DNA of 64,000 nucleotides from Bremerella sp. JC817 (GCF_040718835.1 NZ_JBFEFG010000274.1:186001-250000); one strand, 5' to 3'; positions 36,841 to 46,407 are shown, counted from the first letter of the stretch. Notes: a model not told the origin generated them from the letters alone. Program-made: numbers and translations.

Positions 36841-37576
36841 TTGCTCGCAGTCTGCGAATCAAAACGCTCCAAGATACAGAAGCTCTTGGATGGCGTCAAC
36901 TTACCATAACCCAGCATTTTAGAAAGTGGTCTAGGTTTTGCGGAAGGGGATAACCGGCAACAAAGTTCACACCGCAGCCACTTGCGAATCTGCTTATTTA
37001 AAGAGAATCGCGCTCATCTGAAGAGAACCGGCGGCGACGTGCAAGATTTTGGTCGCTCAAGAAAAAATCGAGGGACCGCTGTCGTACCAACCCGCGTTGG
37101 AGAAGCTGAATCGTCAGGGGCAAGGCAAACCATCCAGCTTGAGTTCGACAGCGGCCCCACGGGCCAGCTTACCGACTCCTCCGAGGAGCCGATGCCCACA
37201 CTAGAAGCAAACAGTGATCCAAACGCCAACTATTTTTTAACTTTTGCCACAAGTCGCATGAAAACAGTGACTTACAAGATTGGCCCGAAAGAACCCATCC
37301 AAGTTCGCTTGTAGGATTTCGCCTAACGTGACGCACGATGCCACAAAGAAATAATACACCCCCCTGATCGGGCCCCATCTTGACCCATTTTTTCCTGTCA
37401 TATCGTCTGATATCGAGACCTATTCCCGTAACGCTTTTTACGGAAGTGATTTACGGCGTCGCAAATTGCGCCCATTTTGAGACAAAGGCATAACACCAGC
37501 CCCAAATGCCTGAAAAGCATCTCAATATGAAACAGGTTGCAAGCCGCACTTCGCTTTCACGGCTCGGCCCGATAGG
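36841..37576. other. Intergenic region without a convincing gene
   Basis: This is the region upstream of tRNA-Thr (minus) and of the diacylglycerol-kinase-like gene (plus). A TTG-initiated frame of 110 codons (36982-37314) has no recognisable features and irregular codon usage, so I do not call it. A hairpin, CCGTAA 37426-37431 with TTACGG 37438-37443, lies about 130 bp before the kinase start; it may belong to that gene's leader. Confidence 0.5.
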
Positions 37577-38554
37577 ATGTCTCTAGGATTTCATGGAAAT
37601 ACCGTGCCTAAAGAGAGTGACGCAGACGTGACGTTCACCGAAACCCGACAAGCGACTGCGACAGAAACGGCGTGGCTCTTCATCAACCGCATCGCTGGAA
37701 GCTTTGATAAATCGCAAAGCCACATGCGACTACGTGCGTTGTTGGAAGAACTCGGGATGCTGCCGGTCGAGATCAATTCGCCCGACCAGCTGAAGGCCAT
37801 GTGGAACGATCCGGCCCAAATTCGGCCCGATGTGATCGTATCGGTGGGGGGTGACGGTACGGCCGCCATGATCGCTGGAGTGACCAGCGGCGAAGTCCCC
37901 ATCGCCATCTATCCAGCCGGTACCGAGAACGTTCTAGCCAAGTATCTCCAGATTCCGACCGATTTTACCGCGTTCTCGAAGATGCTCTCGAAGCGGTTCG
38001 TTCGTCAGATCGACGCCGGGAAGTGTGGTGATCGGACCTTCATGCTGATGGCCTCGGTCGGATTCGAGGCGGAAATCGTCCACCAGGTCCACGCCCGCCG
38101 CAACGGCCACCTGACAAAGTTCCATTACGTCCGACCGACCTTCCGGATGTTGGCTCAGTACGAATATCCTCGGATCCAGCTCGATATCGAACTGGCCGAC
38201 GGAACACGGACCCAGACCGAAGGCTATTGGGCGTTTGCCTTCAATGTGCCTCGCTATGCCCTCGGGTTCGAGGTCGCCCCTAAGGCGACGCCTGATGATG
38301 GGCTGCTCGATATCTGTGTTTTCACCCGCAAAGGCTTCTGGTCGACCGGGGCCTATATCACTTCGCTTCTTTCTGGATCGATTAGCGAGCGAAGCGACGT
38401 GCAGATCTTCCAGGCACGCTCGGCCGAGATCACCAGCCTCGATGCTCCGATCCCGCTGCAAACCGATGGCGATCCCGCCGGCTTCACCGACGTTCGCCTG
38501 GCCGTGCTGCCCAACTACCTTCCGCTGGTCGTGCCGAAACGAAAAGCCCGTTAA
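37577..38554 (+). CDS. Diacylglycerol/lipid kinase family protein
   Basis: A 325-aa DAGK/YegS/LCB-type kinase. The nucleotide-binding motif VSVGGDGTAAMIAG (GGDGT at 91-95) is intact, followed by IAIYPAGTENVLAKYL (in place of the usual PxGTxNxxA) and later LDICVFTRKG. These enzymes phosphorylate diacylglycerol or another lipid alcohol at the membrane surface; the lipid is unknown. The start may be ATG 37577 or the GTG at 37628. kdsA follows after 176 bp on the same strand, perhaps a loose envelope-lipid cluster. Confidence 0.9.
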   Translation: MSLGFHGNTVPKESDADVTFTETRQATATETAWLFINRIAGSFDKSQSHMRLRALLEELGMLPVEINSPDQLKAMWNDPAQIRPDVIVSVGGDGTAAMIAGVTSGEVPIAIYPAGTENVLAKYLQIPTDFTAFSKMLSKRFVRQIDAGKCGDRTFMLMASVGFEAEIVHQVHARRNGHLTKFHYVRPTFRMLAQYEYPRIQLDIELADGTRTQTEGYWAFAFNVPRYALGFEVAPKATPDDGLLDICVFTRKGFWSTGAYITSLLSGSISERSDVQIFQARSAEITSLDAPIPLQTDGDPAGFTDVRLAVLPNYLPLVVPKRKAR

Positions 38555-38730
38555 TACGAATCCCGCCCGGACGGGGGCGGACGTATGGTGGGAATTTTCC
38601 GTAAGTCCTGGCAAAATAAGGGAAGAGCGTCCCGCGGATCTGTCTTCAAGAAGAATTAACCCGACAGACCCTGGGAGAATCTCTAGCGGGAAAATAGGAT
38701 GAACGCTTCCCAATTAGAACGAGATCGATC

Positions 38731-39549
38731 GTGAGCCCATCGCCAATTACCGAGTTCTCTCTGAATCAGGATGGGCACCTGCTGCTCATTGCCGGCCCAT
38801 GCGTATTGGAAACGCGGGAGCTGGCCTTTCATATTGCGGAGCAGCTTTGCGACATTGCCAGTCGCCATCCGGTTCAGTTGGTATTCAAAGCCTCCTTCGA
38901 CAAGGCGAACCGAACCAGCATTCATTCGTACAGAGGATTAGGGCTGGAAGATGGCCTGAAACTCCTCGATGCCGTCCGTTCGGAATTTGGCGTTCCGGTC
39001 ACCACCGACCTTCACGAATCGTATCAGGCCGCGGCCGTTGGCCAGGTCTGTGATATCCTGCAGATCCCTGCGTTCCTGGCCCGGCAGACCGATCTGCTGG
39101 TCGCAGCTGCCGAGACCGGCAAAGCGGTGAACGTGAAGAAGGGCCAGTTTATGGCTCCCTGGGACATGAAGCATGTGGTCGAGAAGCTGAAAGAAGCCGG
39201 CGCCAAGCAAACTTTTCTGACCGAGCGTGGCACGTTCTTCGGTTATGGTCGGCTGGTGAACGATATGCGTGCCTTGATCGAAATGCGATCCCTGGGCGTA
39301 CCTGTCGTGTACGATGCGACCCACAGCGTGCAGGAGCCGGGCGGACTTGGCAGTCAGACCGGTGGCAATCGAGCGATGGTTCCTCCCCTGGCAATGGCGG
39401 CGGCTGCCGTCGGCATCGATGGCTTGTTCCTGGAAACGCATCCTGATCCTGATAAATCCCCCAGCGACGGTCCCAACATGGTTCCGTTGTCCGAGTTGGA
39501 AACGCTTGTCCAACGTGTTTTGGCCGTTCGCGCGGCGGCCCAAGGTTAA
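38731..39549 (+). CDS. kdsA: 3-deoxy-8-phosphooctulonate (Kdo-8-P) synthase
   Basis: KdsA condenses phosphoenolpyruvate with arabinose-5-phosphate to Kdo-8-phosphate, the first committed step to the Kdo of the LPS inner core. The 272-aa chain has [49 protein letters not shown] and [19 protein letters not shown], all diagnostic. The start is GTG 38731. The metal-binding Cys of metal-dependent KdsA is present in AGPC. The transglutaminase-like lipoprotein starts 10 bp after its stop, so they are probably co-transcribed. Confidence 0.97.
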   Translation: MSPSPITEFSLNQDGHLLLIAGPCVLETRELAFHIAEQLCDIASRHPVQLVFKASFDKANRTSIHSYRGLGLEDGLKLLDAVRSEFGVPVTTDLHESYQAAAVGQVCDILQIPAFLARQTDLLVAAAETGKAVNVKKGQFMAPWDMKHVVEKLKEAGAKQTFLTERGTFFGYGRLVNDMRALIEMRSLGVPVVYDATHSVQEPGGLGSQTGGNRAMVPPLAMAAAAVGIDGLFLETHPDPDKSPSDGPNMVPLSELETLVQRVLAVRAAAQG

Positions 39550-39559
39550 ACGAAACAAC

Positions 39560-41467
39560 ATGAGCTGCACTCTTCGCCTGACGATCGTTTCGCTTCTGAT
39601 GCTCTCGCTGCTCGGCTGCGAAAACAAACGGGTCATCCGCCCGGCGAATATCGATAAAACCCAAACCGGCGCGAATACCGACGCCGGCAGCTCGAAACAG
39701 TTCGTCGATCAGGCGGTCAATTACCTGGACGGGCTCGATCGCTACGAACCGGTCCGCGTGAAGTCGGAAGTGCTCGAGCAGTTGAATCGCTGGCTCAATG
39801 TTCAGAAGTTCGACAAGACCTGGCAGCCTGATCCGATGATCGCCGATCTCCCTTCGGAAGTGCAGGGATTGCCACGTCTGCAAAATCTCGAAACGCGTGA
39901 CTTCCTGGAGCAGCCCAACGGCTATCCAAATTTCACGATGCGTGGCAGCGAATTCGATTTCTTCGTCGGGACTTATTGGGCCAAGACCATCTCGAATTGG
40001 ATCCGCGAAACGAAGCTTCCGCCAGAATCGATGCAGAAGTTTCTCGACGCTCAGGAAAACAAGACGCTCGATGAAAGCCAGGTCGCTGACCTTGGCCTGG
40101 CGTACTTGCTGTTCGACTGGACCGTTCGCCACATTCAGCCGATCAAACCGACCAAGTACGAAGAAGGCAAGTTCGCCCCTGGCACCAGCCGCGACGTCTG
40201 GGAAGCTTTGCAACTCAATGAAGGGGACGCGTTGGAGCGTGCTCGCGTCTTCATTCAGCTTTGCCGACAGCAAGGGCTGGACGCTGTGGTCGTGAAGTTT
40301 GGCAAAGACAAAGACGCCGTCACTCAGGTCGTCGGCGTGGCGATCGGCAAGGAACTTTATCTGTTCGATACGGCTTACGGCCTGCCAATTTCCACCGCCG
40401 ATGGCAGCGGCATCAATACGCTCTCGCGCATCGTCGAGCATCCGGCAGACCTTCAGGCGATGGCGACCAAGAACTACAAATACCCGGTCTCGGCGGACGA
40501 CTTGAAGAACGTCACGCTGCTGATCGATGCTCCTTCCACTTCGCTCACGCAAGCCGCTTATCTGCTTGAAGGCGTTTTGTCTGGCGACTCGACGATGAAG
40601 CTTTACGTCAGCCCTTCGTCGCTCAAAGATCGCCTGGCCGACTTCCAAGGCGTGACCGACGTCCAGTTGTGGATGGTCCCGTTTTTGGCGGAAGAAGCGA
40701 TGAGCAAGCGACTTTCCGATCCAGACCTTGCGCAACTGTTTAGCGTCGAACGTTGGCTCTACGACACGCCAACACCATTCTCGATGGCTCGAATGCTTCA
40801 GTTGATGTGCCGATTCGAAGGCGAATCGCAGCAGCCAGGAGCACGTCGACTATTCCTCGAAGCTCGCATCCTGGAACGCAAGTTCCGCATTTCGACCCCG
40901 TCGGAGCAGTTGGAAATCTTGAAGGCTTCCGGCATGGATCTTCCATCCGATCCGAAGTCTCAGCAGGTCTACCTCGACCGGATTCACAAGTCGATGGTCA
41001 TGTGGCGTGAACTGGCAAGCTTCAACCTGGGTGTGATCTCGCTCGGGGCAGGGCAGAACGAATCGGCGGTCTTCTTCTTCCAGGATGGCACGCTGAAAGA
41101 GTTCCCCAACACGCGGCTCAAGTCGGCAGCCTATTACGGAATCGGCCGAGCCTGCGAAGCCCTGGCGATCGAAGAAGATGATCCGGCCATGGCACAGAAC
41201 GCCTACGACATCTACACCGATGACGACGACGTGCTTTCCCCTTATCGCCGCGGCAACACGTTGCGAGCCGAGCGTCTTCCACTGATCGAAGAAACGGAAG
41301 AACCAGCCAAGGAAGACGACAAGGCAGATGCCAAGCCGATGGCAGAACCGGAAGGCGACAAGCCAGAAGCGGAAGAAAAGAAAGCCGAAGCTGAATCGTC
41401 TGACGACACTACTCCGGCTCCGATGAAAGAAAAGGACTCGGCCGAAAAGGATTCGGCCGAGAGCTAA
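39560..41467 (+). CDS. Lipoprotein with degenerate transglutaminase-like domain and acidic tail
   Basis: A 635-aa protein. The signal peptide ends LLMLSLLGC, a good lipobox (Cys about 20). Around residues 170-270 the segments GTSRDVWEALQLNEGDALERARVFIQLCRQQGLDAVVV and KELYLFDTAYGLP follow the order of a transglutaminase-core fold, but where the catalytic Cys is expected (GDCxxxA) the protein has GDALERA, so it is probably inactive or only distantly related. A helical repeat part follows (about 400-590). The C-terminal 55 residues are a Glu/Lys/Ala/Pro/Asp-rich tail. Start ATG 39560 is 10 bp after kdsA. The role is unknown; an envelope function is likely from the lipidation and neighbour. Confidence 0.8.
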   Translation: MSCTLRLTIVSLLMLSLLGCENKRVIRPANIDKTQTGANTDAGSSKQFVDQAVNYLDGLDRYEPVRVKSEVLEQLNRWLNVQKFDKTWQPDPMIADLPSEVQGLPRLQNLETRDFLEQPNGYPNFTMRGSEFDFFVGTYWAKTISNWIRETKLPPESMQKFLDAQENKTLDESQVADLGLAYLLFDWTVRHIQPIKPTKYEEGKFAPGTSRDVWEALQLNEGDALERARVFIQLCRQQGLDAVVVKFGKDKDAVTQVVGVAIGKELYLFDTAYGLPISTADGSGINTLSRIVEHPADLQAMATKNYKYPVSADDLKNVTLLIDAPSTSLTQAAYLLEGVLSGDSTMKLYVSPSSLKDRLADFQGVTDVQLWMVPFLAEEAMSKRLSDPDLAQLFSVERWLYDTPTPFSMARMLQLMCRFEGESQQPGARRLFLEARILERKFRISTPSEQLEILKASGMDLPSDPKSQQVYLDRIHKSMVMWRELASFNLGVISLGAGQNESAVFFFQDGTLKEFPNTRLKSAAYYGIGRACEALAIEEDDPAMAQNAYDIYTDDDDVLSPYRRGNTLRAERLPLIEETEEPAKEDDKADAKPMAEPEGDKPEAEEKKAEAESSDDTTPAPMKEKDSAEKDSAES

Positions 41468-41479
41468 TCGCGTCGCGGT

Positions 41480-42340
41480 TTACCAGGCAAACTTCTGCTG
41501 CGTGATCCGCTCGTACGCTTCGATGTACTTGGCACGCGTCTTCGTGACGATCTCTTCTGGCAACATTGGTGGCTCGCTGTTCTTATCCCAGCCACTCTGT
41601 TCAAGCCAGTCACGGACGAACTGCTTGTCAAAAGATGGCGGGCTGATTCCTTCCGCGTATTCGTCTTGTGGCCAGAAGCGTGAACTGTCCGGCGTCATAA
41701 CTTCGTCGATCAGGATCACTTCGCCATCGACGACGCCCCACTCGAACTTGGTGTCCGCGATGATGATCCCTTGCTCGATTGCTCGCTCGGCTCCGGCGTT
41801 GTAAACGGCCAGGCTCTTCTCGCGAAGCAAGTTCGCCAGGTCGGCCCCGATGATCGCCGACATCTGTTCGAACGAAATGTTCTCGTCATGCCCCGACTCC
41901 GCCTTGGTCGCCGGAGTGAAGATCGGTTCGGGCAGCTTCGAGGCCTGATTGAGACCGGCCGGCAACTGAATGCCACAAACGGTCTGCGTTTTTTGATATT
42001 CCTTCCACCCCGAACCAACGAGGTATCCTCGAACGACACATTCGATCGGAACCACTTCAGTCTTACGGGCCAGGGTCGAACGGCCATCGAGTTCCGCCAG
42101 ATCGACATCACCTTCCAGATTCATTTCGCGGACATCGGTCGAAACCAGGTGATTCGGGATGCCGAGCGACTCGAACCAATAGCGGCTCATCTGCGTCAGA
42201 ACACGTCCCTTATCCGGAATGAGCGACGGCAAGATGTAGTCAAAAGCACTAATCCGGTCCGAGGCCACCAGTAGAACCTGGTTGCCCAAATCGTACACGT
42301 CGCGGACTTTGCCCTGTCGGAGGGGATAGTTTAGACCCAT
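41480..42340 (-). CDS. purC: Phosphoribosylaminoimidazole-succinocarboxamide (SAICAR) synthase
   Basis: PurC joins aspartate to CAIR with ATP in purine synthesis. Of 286 aa, the N-terminus YPLRQGKVRDVYDLG, LVASDRISAFDYILPSLIPDKGRVL, VPIECVVRGYLVGSGWKEY, and later ADTKFEWGVVDGEVILIDEVMTPDSSRFWP are family signatures, so all substrate sites look intact. It stands alone with no other pur gene nearby, converging with the lipoprotein gene 12 bp away. Confidence 0.97.
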   Translation of the reverse strand: MGLNYPLRQGKVRDVYDLGNQVLLVASDRISAFDYILPSLIPDKGRVLTQMSRYWFESLGIPNHLVSTDVREMNLEGDVDLAELDGRSTLARKTEVVPIECVVRGYLVGSGWKEYQKTQTVCGIQLPAGLNQASKLPEPIFTPATKAESGHDENISFEQMSAIIGADLANLLREKSLAVYNAGAERAIEQGIIIADTKFEWGVVDGEVILIDEVMTPDSSRFWPQDEYAEGISPPSFDKQFVRDWLEQSGWDKNSEPPMLPEEIVTKTRAKYIEAYERITQQKFAW

Positions 42341-42635
42341 ATTTTCGCAGATCTTAAAAGAAAGGAAGGCTTAGCTACGGGTGCGATCCCTACCGTTTGC
42401 CGGTAGAGTGCAAACCTACCTCGGCATTTTGCCATAGCCGGCAACAGGACAACAGGCCCGGCAACTCGGCTCATCGGCAGAGTTGCTATAGCCCACATAC
42501 ACCACGAGATACAGATTTTCGTGGTTCATCCGGCAATGCTCGACGATTAGAATTGAGCATGCGTGCGATTGCGCGGGGACAGCTACATCGATTGGCCTCC
42601 ACAGAACCGCCCCAAGTTTCAAGCGAGCCCCGGTT

Positions 42636-44129
42636 TTGCCCAAACTCACCTTTCATATTCCCGCTGAACTGACTATCTCGGACGATGACTGTCGAATCAT
42701 CCATGTCGTCGGCTGCGATCGCCTGGTACGTTTCACCGGGGTGAAACGGTCGGAAGACCGAATGGTGCTGGAACTGCTGGAAACGGATGGCGTGAAAGTC
42801 AAAGTTCCGTTTCGTGATGCCCAGCGGAACGCCCGCATGCTTTCAACATGTGCGTTACGGGTCGAGAACAAGACACCGTACAACTTGCTGCTCGAACTGG
42901 CTCGTGGAACGCTGTTCCGCTTCCGCAATCTGACGAATGCCTGCCTTGATGCGCACCTCGATCTGCTCGATATCACCAAGCGGTTGCTGAAAGACGCCAC
43001 CGAAAATTTCGCCCAGGCCGCGATCGGCAAAGAGACGCCCGGCGAAGCCAATCCTCGGGCACTCCTCAGTCTCCAGCAATCGCTGCAGGGACTTTCGCAG
43101 CTCGAGCATGTCTATGCGATGGCATCGCATCACGCGATTTCCAAGCAGCCGAAAGAACGGGCGTTCCTACGCGGAATCACGCTCAACGAACCACTCTCGG
43201 CCGAAGTTCAGCCGCTATTTACCAAAGCTCTGAACACGATAGTGATCGAACCGAACTGGAAAAAGTGCGAACCAGAGATCGGCCACTACGACTGGAAAGA
43301 TGTCGACCTCACCCTTGATACGATCCGCGAGAAAGGGCATGCCACGGTCCTGGGACCGATGTTCACGCTCGATAAGTTCTCGACACCGGATTGGCTGTAT
43401 CTGTGGGAAAACGATTTTGAGGAAGTGCTCAGCGCAGTCGAAAAGTACACGGCCGCCCTGGTGCAGCACTATCGGAATCGTGTCGACCTGTGGTACTGCG
43501 CGGCAGGCCTGAACGACCACACCGCGTTACCGATGAAAGAAGAGCAGCGTCTGCAATTGATGCTGCACATTGTTCAGTCGATGCGTTCAAGCGGGCTTCG
43601 AGCGCCGCTGCTAGTCAGTTTCGCCAGACCTTGGGGCGAATACATGACCACGCGCGATCGCGAACTGGCGCCGATTCATTTCGCGGAAGAACTCGTCCGG
43701 GCCCGTGTTGGCATCACGGGGATCGGCCTGGAGTTCAACTTTGGCGAACTCTCGCCGGCGACTTACTATCGCGGGTTCTTCGACGTGGTCGACATTCTCG
43801 ACTACTGGAGCCTTTTGGGTGTGCCGCTGTTTGTCACCATTTCTGCTCCCAGTTCCTGGCGGCCTGATCCGAACGCGATCTACGATCCCAATCGTCAGGA
43901 AGAGCCTTTGGAGCGTATCAGCCGCCGAACCCAACGCGAAATCGTCAGCCATGTTTTGCCGGCTTTGCTGACCCATCCGCAGGTTCAGGGGGTCTTCTGG
44001 AGTCAAGTTTCCGATTCGCAGCCACATCGCTTCCCACATGCCGGGCTACTCGACCCACGGGGAAGGCCTAAATCCGCTGTGAACAAAATGACCGATCTGA
44101 TCCGCACCTACTTCCCTGAAAATATTTAG
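42636..44129 (+). CDS. GH10-like (xylanase-related) protein
   Basis: A 497-aa protein without signal peptide. An N-terminal beta domain and helices (about 1-165) precede a TIM-barrel-like part resembling family GH10: GHATVLGPMF occupies the place of GHxLxWH, WYCAAGLNDHT the place of WDVxNE (acid/base Glu replaced by Asp), and GIGLEFNFGE the place of the TELD nucleophile strand (Glu kept). Activity on xylan is therefore doubtful. The start is a TTG at 42636 with no good SD; a start further in is possible but the family extension suggests the long form. The 295-bp spacer upstream holds no gene that I can see. A small lipoprotein follows at 44238. Confidence 0.75.
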   Translation: MPKLTFHIPAELTISDDDCRIIHVVGCDRLVRFTGVKRSEDRMVLELLETDGVKVKVPFRDAQRNARMLSTCALRVENKTPYNLLLELARGTLFRFRNLTNACLDAHLDLLDITKRLLKDATENFAQAAIGKETPGEANPRALLSLQQSLQGLSQLEHVYAMASHHAISKQPKERAFLRGITLNEPLSAEVQPLFTKALNTIVIEPNWKKCEPEIGHYDWKDVDLTLDTIREKGHATVLGPMFTLDKFSTPDWLYLWENDFEEVLSAVEKYTAALVQHYRNRVDLWYCAAGLNDHTALPMKEEQRLQLMLHIVQSMRSSGLRAPLLVSFARPWGEYMTTRDRELAPIHFAEELVRARVGITGIGLEFNFGELSPATYYRGFFDVVDILDYWSLLGVPLFVTISAPSSWRPDPNAIYDPNRQEEPLERISRRTQREIVSHVLPALLTHPQVQGVFWSQVSDSQPHRFPHAGLLDPRGRPKSAVNKMTDLIRTYFPENI

Positions 44130-44237
44130 AAAAGGTTAAGTGCACATGTGTTGCGGCGCCTTTTCTGCCCCTACAATCGGGGAAGACAGTTACCTGCCTA
44201 TCAACTTTTTGAATTACGATCCGAGGAGATTCGTTCC

Positions 44238-44447
44238 ATGTCGTTTTTGAAGTGGACTGCCACTGTAATGCTGCTGTTCGGTGCGACCGTTGTAACCGTT
44301 GGATGTGGCAAGCCAGCCGAACCACCGGTCGAAACTCCTGACGCTCCGGAAGTCACCATGCCTGGCGACGAAAAGCCAGCCGACGAAGCCAAGCCGGAAG
44401 AAAAGCCAGCTGAAGAACCAGCTGCCGAAGAAAAACCGGCTGAATAA
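44238..44447 (+). CDS. Small lipoprotein with Glu/Lys/Pro-rich tail
   Basis: A 69-aa protein. The signal peptide ends GATVVTVGC, a lipobox, and the mature part is almost only Pro, Glu, Ala, Lys and Asp (EKPADEAKPEEKPAEEPAAEEKPAE in pieces), so it is disordered and strongly charged. GAGGAG lies about 11 nt before ATG 44238, and a strong terminator follows 50 bp after the stop, marking it as a real single-gene unit. The function is unknown. Confidence 0.8.
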   Translation: MSFLKWTATVMLLFGATVVTVGCGKPAEPPVETPDAPEVTMPGDEKPADEAKPEEKPAEEPAAEEKPAE

Positions 44448-44496
44448 GCCACTCGCCAGGATCTGTCTTCGTACAGCCATCCACGACCAAGCACAG

Positions 44497-44527
44497 GCAC
44501 CCGAGGGAAACCTTGGGTGCTTTTTTT
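44497..44527 (+). terminator. Rho-independent terminator of the small lipoprotein gene
   Basis: GCACCCGAGG (44497-44506) pairs with CCTTGGGTGC (44511-44520) around a GAAA loop (one G-U pair) and is followed by seven Ts. Confidence 0.93.
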
Positions 44528-44708
44528 GTGCGCCCATGACCTGCCAGAATAACTCTTCCCTAACTTGATTCCTTTTGCCTAACTGTTCAAACTAAAGCTG
44601 CTTACCTATTTAACCAATCGATAAGAGCCTAGCGGCTGAGCCCTTCCTCGTTGCGTCTCGTCTCTTGTCCCGAGACCCCAAGCAGCCCACCGCCGGAGTT
44701 TAACCATC

Positions 44709-46370
44709 ATGATGCTTTCTCGTGCTTTGTTCGCCTTCCTTGTGACAACCTCACTGCTTATCGGCCCCGGCGCTTATTACGTCTCGGCTGCCGAGGATGC
44801 CCCGAAAGATCAACCTACGGAAGCCAAGCGAGAAGAAAAGAAAGACGAAAAGTCGTCGTCGAAAGACCACGACAAAAAGAAAGAACATCGCGACAAGCAC
44901 GACCACGATAAGAAAGATGGCGATCCCAAGAAGAAGCCATCGAAGGAACAAGACAAGCCGAAGAACAAACCGAAACAAGACAAAGAGTCGAAGAAGGATG
45001 CCAAGTCCGACGAACCCAAAAAGGACGACTCCCAAAAGGACGACTCCCAAAAGGACGACTCCAAAAAGGACGACTCCAAAAAGGACGACTCCAAAAAGGA
45101 CGAACCCAAAAAGGACGAACCCAAAAAGGACGAACCCAAAAAGGACGAACCCAAAAAGGACGAACCCAAAAAGGAAATGAAACCGGAGGCAAAGTCCGAG
45201 CCGAAGAAGGACGCCGACAAGAAAGAAGAGGGCAAGCCCCAGGGTGAACCGACGCCTGCAAAGACTCCGGAGCCCAAAGCCGAGATGAAACCGGAAGCTG
45301 CTCCGGATAAGCCTGCGGACAAGAAGCCTGAAGAAAAGAAACCAGAGCCCAAACCGGAAGTAAGTCCACTGCCCAAGCCGGCTCCGAAACCAGATCCGCG
45401 CAAAATGGCGATCACCGAGCTGAGCAACGTCGACGCAGACTTCGCTTTCCAGGGCGAATACTACGGCAAGATTCATCTGCCCGGTGGTACCTCGGAGTCA
45501 GCCGGTCTGCAGATCATTGCCCGAGGCGATGGCAACTTCGTTGGACGCCAACTCCGTGGCGGTCTGCCAGGCAATGGCTGGTATAACGATCAGAAGATCG
45601 ACCTGACCGGCAAACGGGCAGGGGATGTGCTCATTCTAACCCAGGGTGATTATCAGGTTGTCGTCACGAATCAGAAGGCAACCATCGTGAATTCGGCCGG
45701 CGACACGCTCGGCGTGCTGACCAAGGTTCAGCGTCGCAGCGAACTGCTGGGCCTCAAGCCAAGTTCCAGCGCCGTCGTCCTGTTCGATGGCAACTCGGTC
45801 GAGCAGTTCGTCAACGCCAAGATCAACGACAAGGGCGAACTACAGATCGGCACCGAAACGAAGAACCCGGTCCAGGACTTCCGCATGCACCTGGAATTCC
45901 GGTTGCCTTACATGCCGTTTGCCACCGGCCAGGGTCGAGCCAACAGCGGGCTGTACATTCAAGGACGTTACGAAGTGCAGATCCTTGACTCGTTCGGCCT
46001 GCCAGGCGAGTTCAACGAATGTGGTTCGCTCTATCGCACCAAGAGCCCAGACATCAACATGTGCTTCCCACCACTTTCGTGGCAGACGTACGATGTCTAC
46101 TTCACGGCGGCTCGCTTCGATAGCGAAGGAAACAAGATCATTCCGGCCCGCATCACCGTGCAGCACAACGGGATCCTGGTTCAGGACAACTACTTGATTC
46201 CCAACAAGACCGGTGCGGGCAAACCAGAGGGCCCAGAACCGCAGACGATCAAGCTGCAAGACCATGGAAACCCAGTCGTGTTCCGCAACATCTGGATCGA
46301 GTATCTGGGTGGTCCCGTCGTCAGCTCGACGCCAGAAGCGGAAACACTGCCGACACCCGCCAAGAAGTAA
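44709..46370 (+). CDS. DUF1080 (3-keto-disaccharide hydrolase-like) protein with charged tandem repeats
   Basis: A 553-aa exported protein: signal peptide about 1-26 (LLIGPGAYYVSAAED), then about 200 residues of extreme Lys/Asp/Glu/Pro content including eleven pentapeptides of the DDSKK/DEPKK kind (about 101-155). The C-terminal part (about 235-553) is a DUF1080 beta-sandwich (LFDGNSVEQF, LEFRLPYMP, NSGLYIQGRYEVQILDSFG, WQTYDVYFTAARF, VQHNGILVQDN), a family linked to 3-keto-glycoside hydrolysis and sugar binding. In planctomycetes these are abundant and mostly uncharacterised. Start ATG 44709 or 44712. Confidence 0.88.
   Translation: MMLSRALFAFLVTTSLLIGPGAYYVSAAEDAPKDQPTEAKREEKKDEKSSSKDHDKKKEHRDKHDHDKKDGDPKKKPSKEQDKPKNKPKQDKESKKDAKSDEPKKDDSQKDDSQKDDSKKDDSKKDDSKKDEPKKDEPKKDEPKKDEPKKDEPKKEMKPEAKSEPKKDADKKEEGKPQGEPTPAKTPEPKAEMKPEAAPDKPADKKPEEKKPEPKPEVSPLPKPAPKPDPRKMAITELSNVDADFAFQGEYYGKIHLPGGTSESAGLQIIARGDGNFVGRQLRGGLPGNGWYNDQKIDLTGKRAGDVLILTQGDYQVVVTNQKATIVNSAGDTLGVLTKVQRRSELLGLKPSSSAVVLFDGNSVEQFVNAKINDKGELQIGTETKNPVQDFRMHLEFRLPYMPFATGQGRANSGLYIQGRYEVQILDSFGLPGEFNECGSLYRTKSPDINMCFPPLSWQTYDVYFTAARFDSEGNKIIPARITVQHNGILVQDNYLIPNKTGAGKPEGPEPQTIKLQDHGNPVVFRNIWIEYLGGPVVSSTPEAETLPTPAKK
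45009..45173. repeat. Tandem 15-bp repeat, eleven units, inside the DUF1080 gene
   Basis: Eleven in-frame 15-bp units encode DEPKK, DDSQK (x2), DDSKK (x3) and DEPKK (x5). Neighbouring units of one kind are identical in DNA, so the array grew by duplication of blocks. It could vary in length between strains. Confidence 0.92.
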
Positions 46371-46407
46371 TTAGCGGGTCGCGAATCTTTTAAGAAGCGG
46401 CACGCAT

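Noticed and set aside
36982..37314. 110-codon TTG frame upstream of the diacylglycerol kinase gene
   Set aside because: No homology by eye, no SD, uneven codon usage and Ser/Thr/Arg-rich composition; probably spurious.
39149..40735. Long minus-strand frame across kdsA and the lipoprotein gene
   Set aside because: It overlaps two well-supported genes and has no recognisable product.
45009..45173. CRISPR-like array in the DUF1080 gene
   Set aside because: The repeats have no spacers and are an in-frame coding minisatellite.
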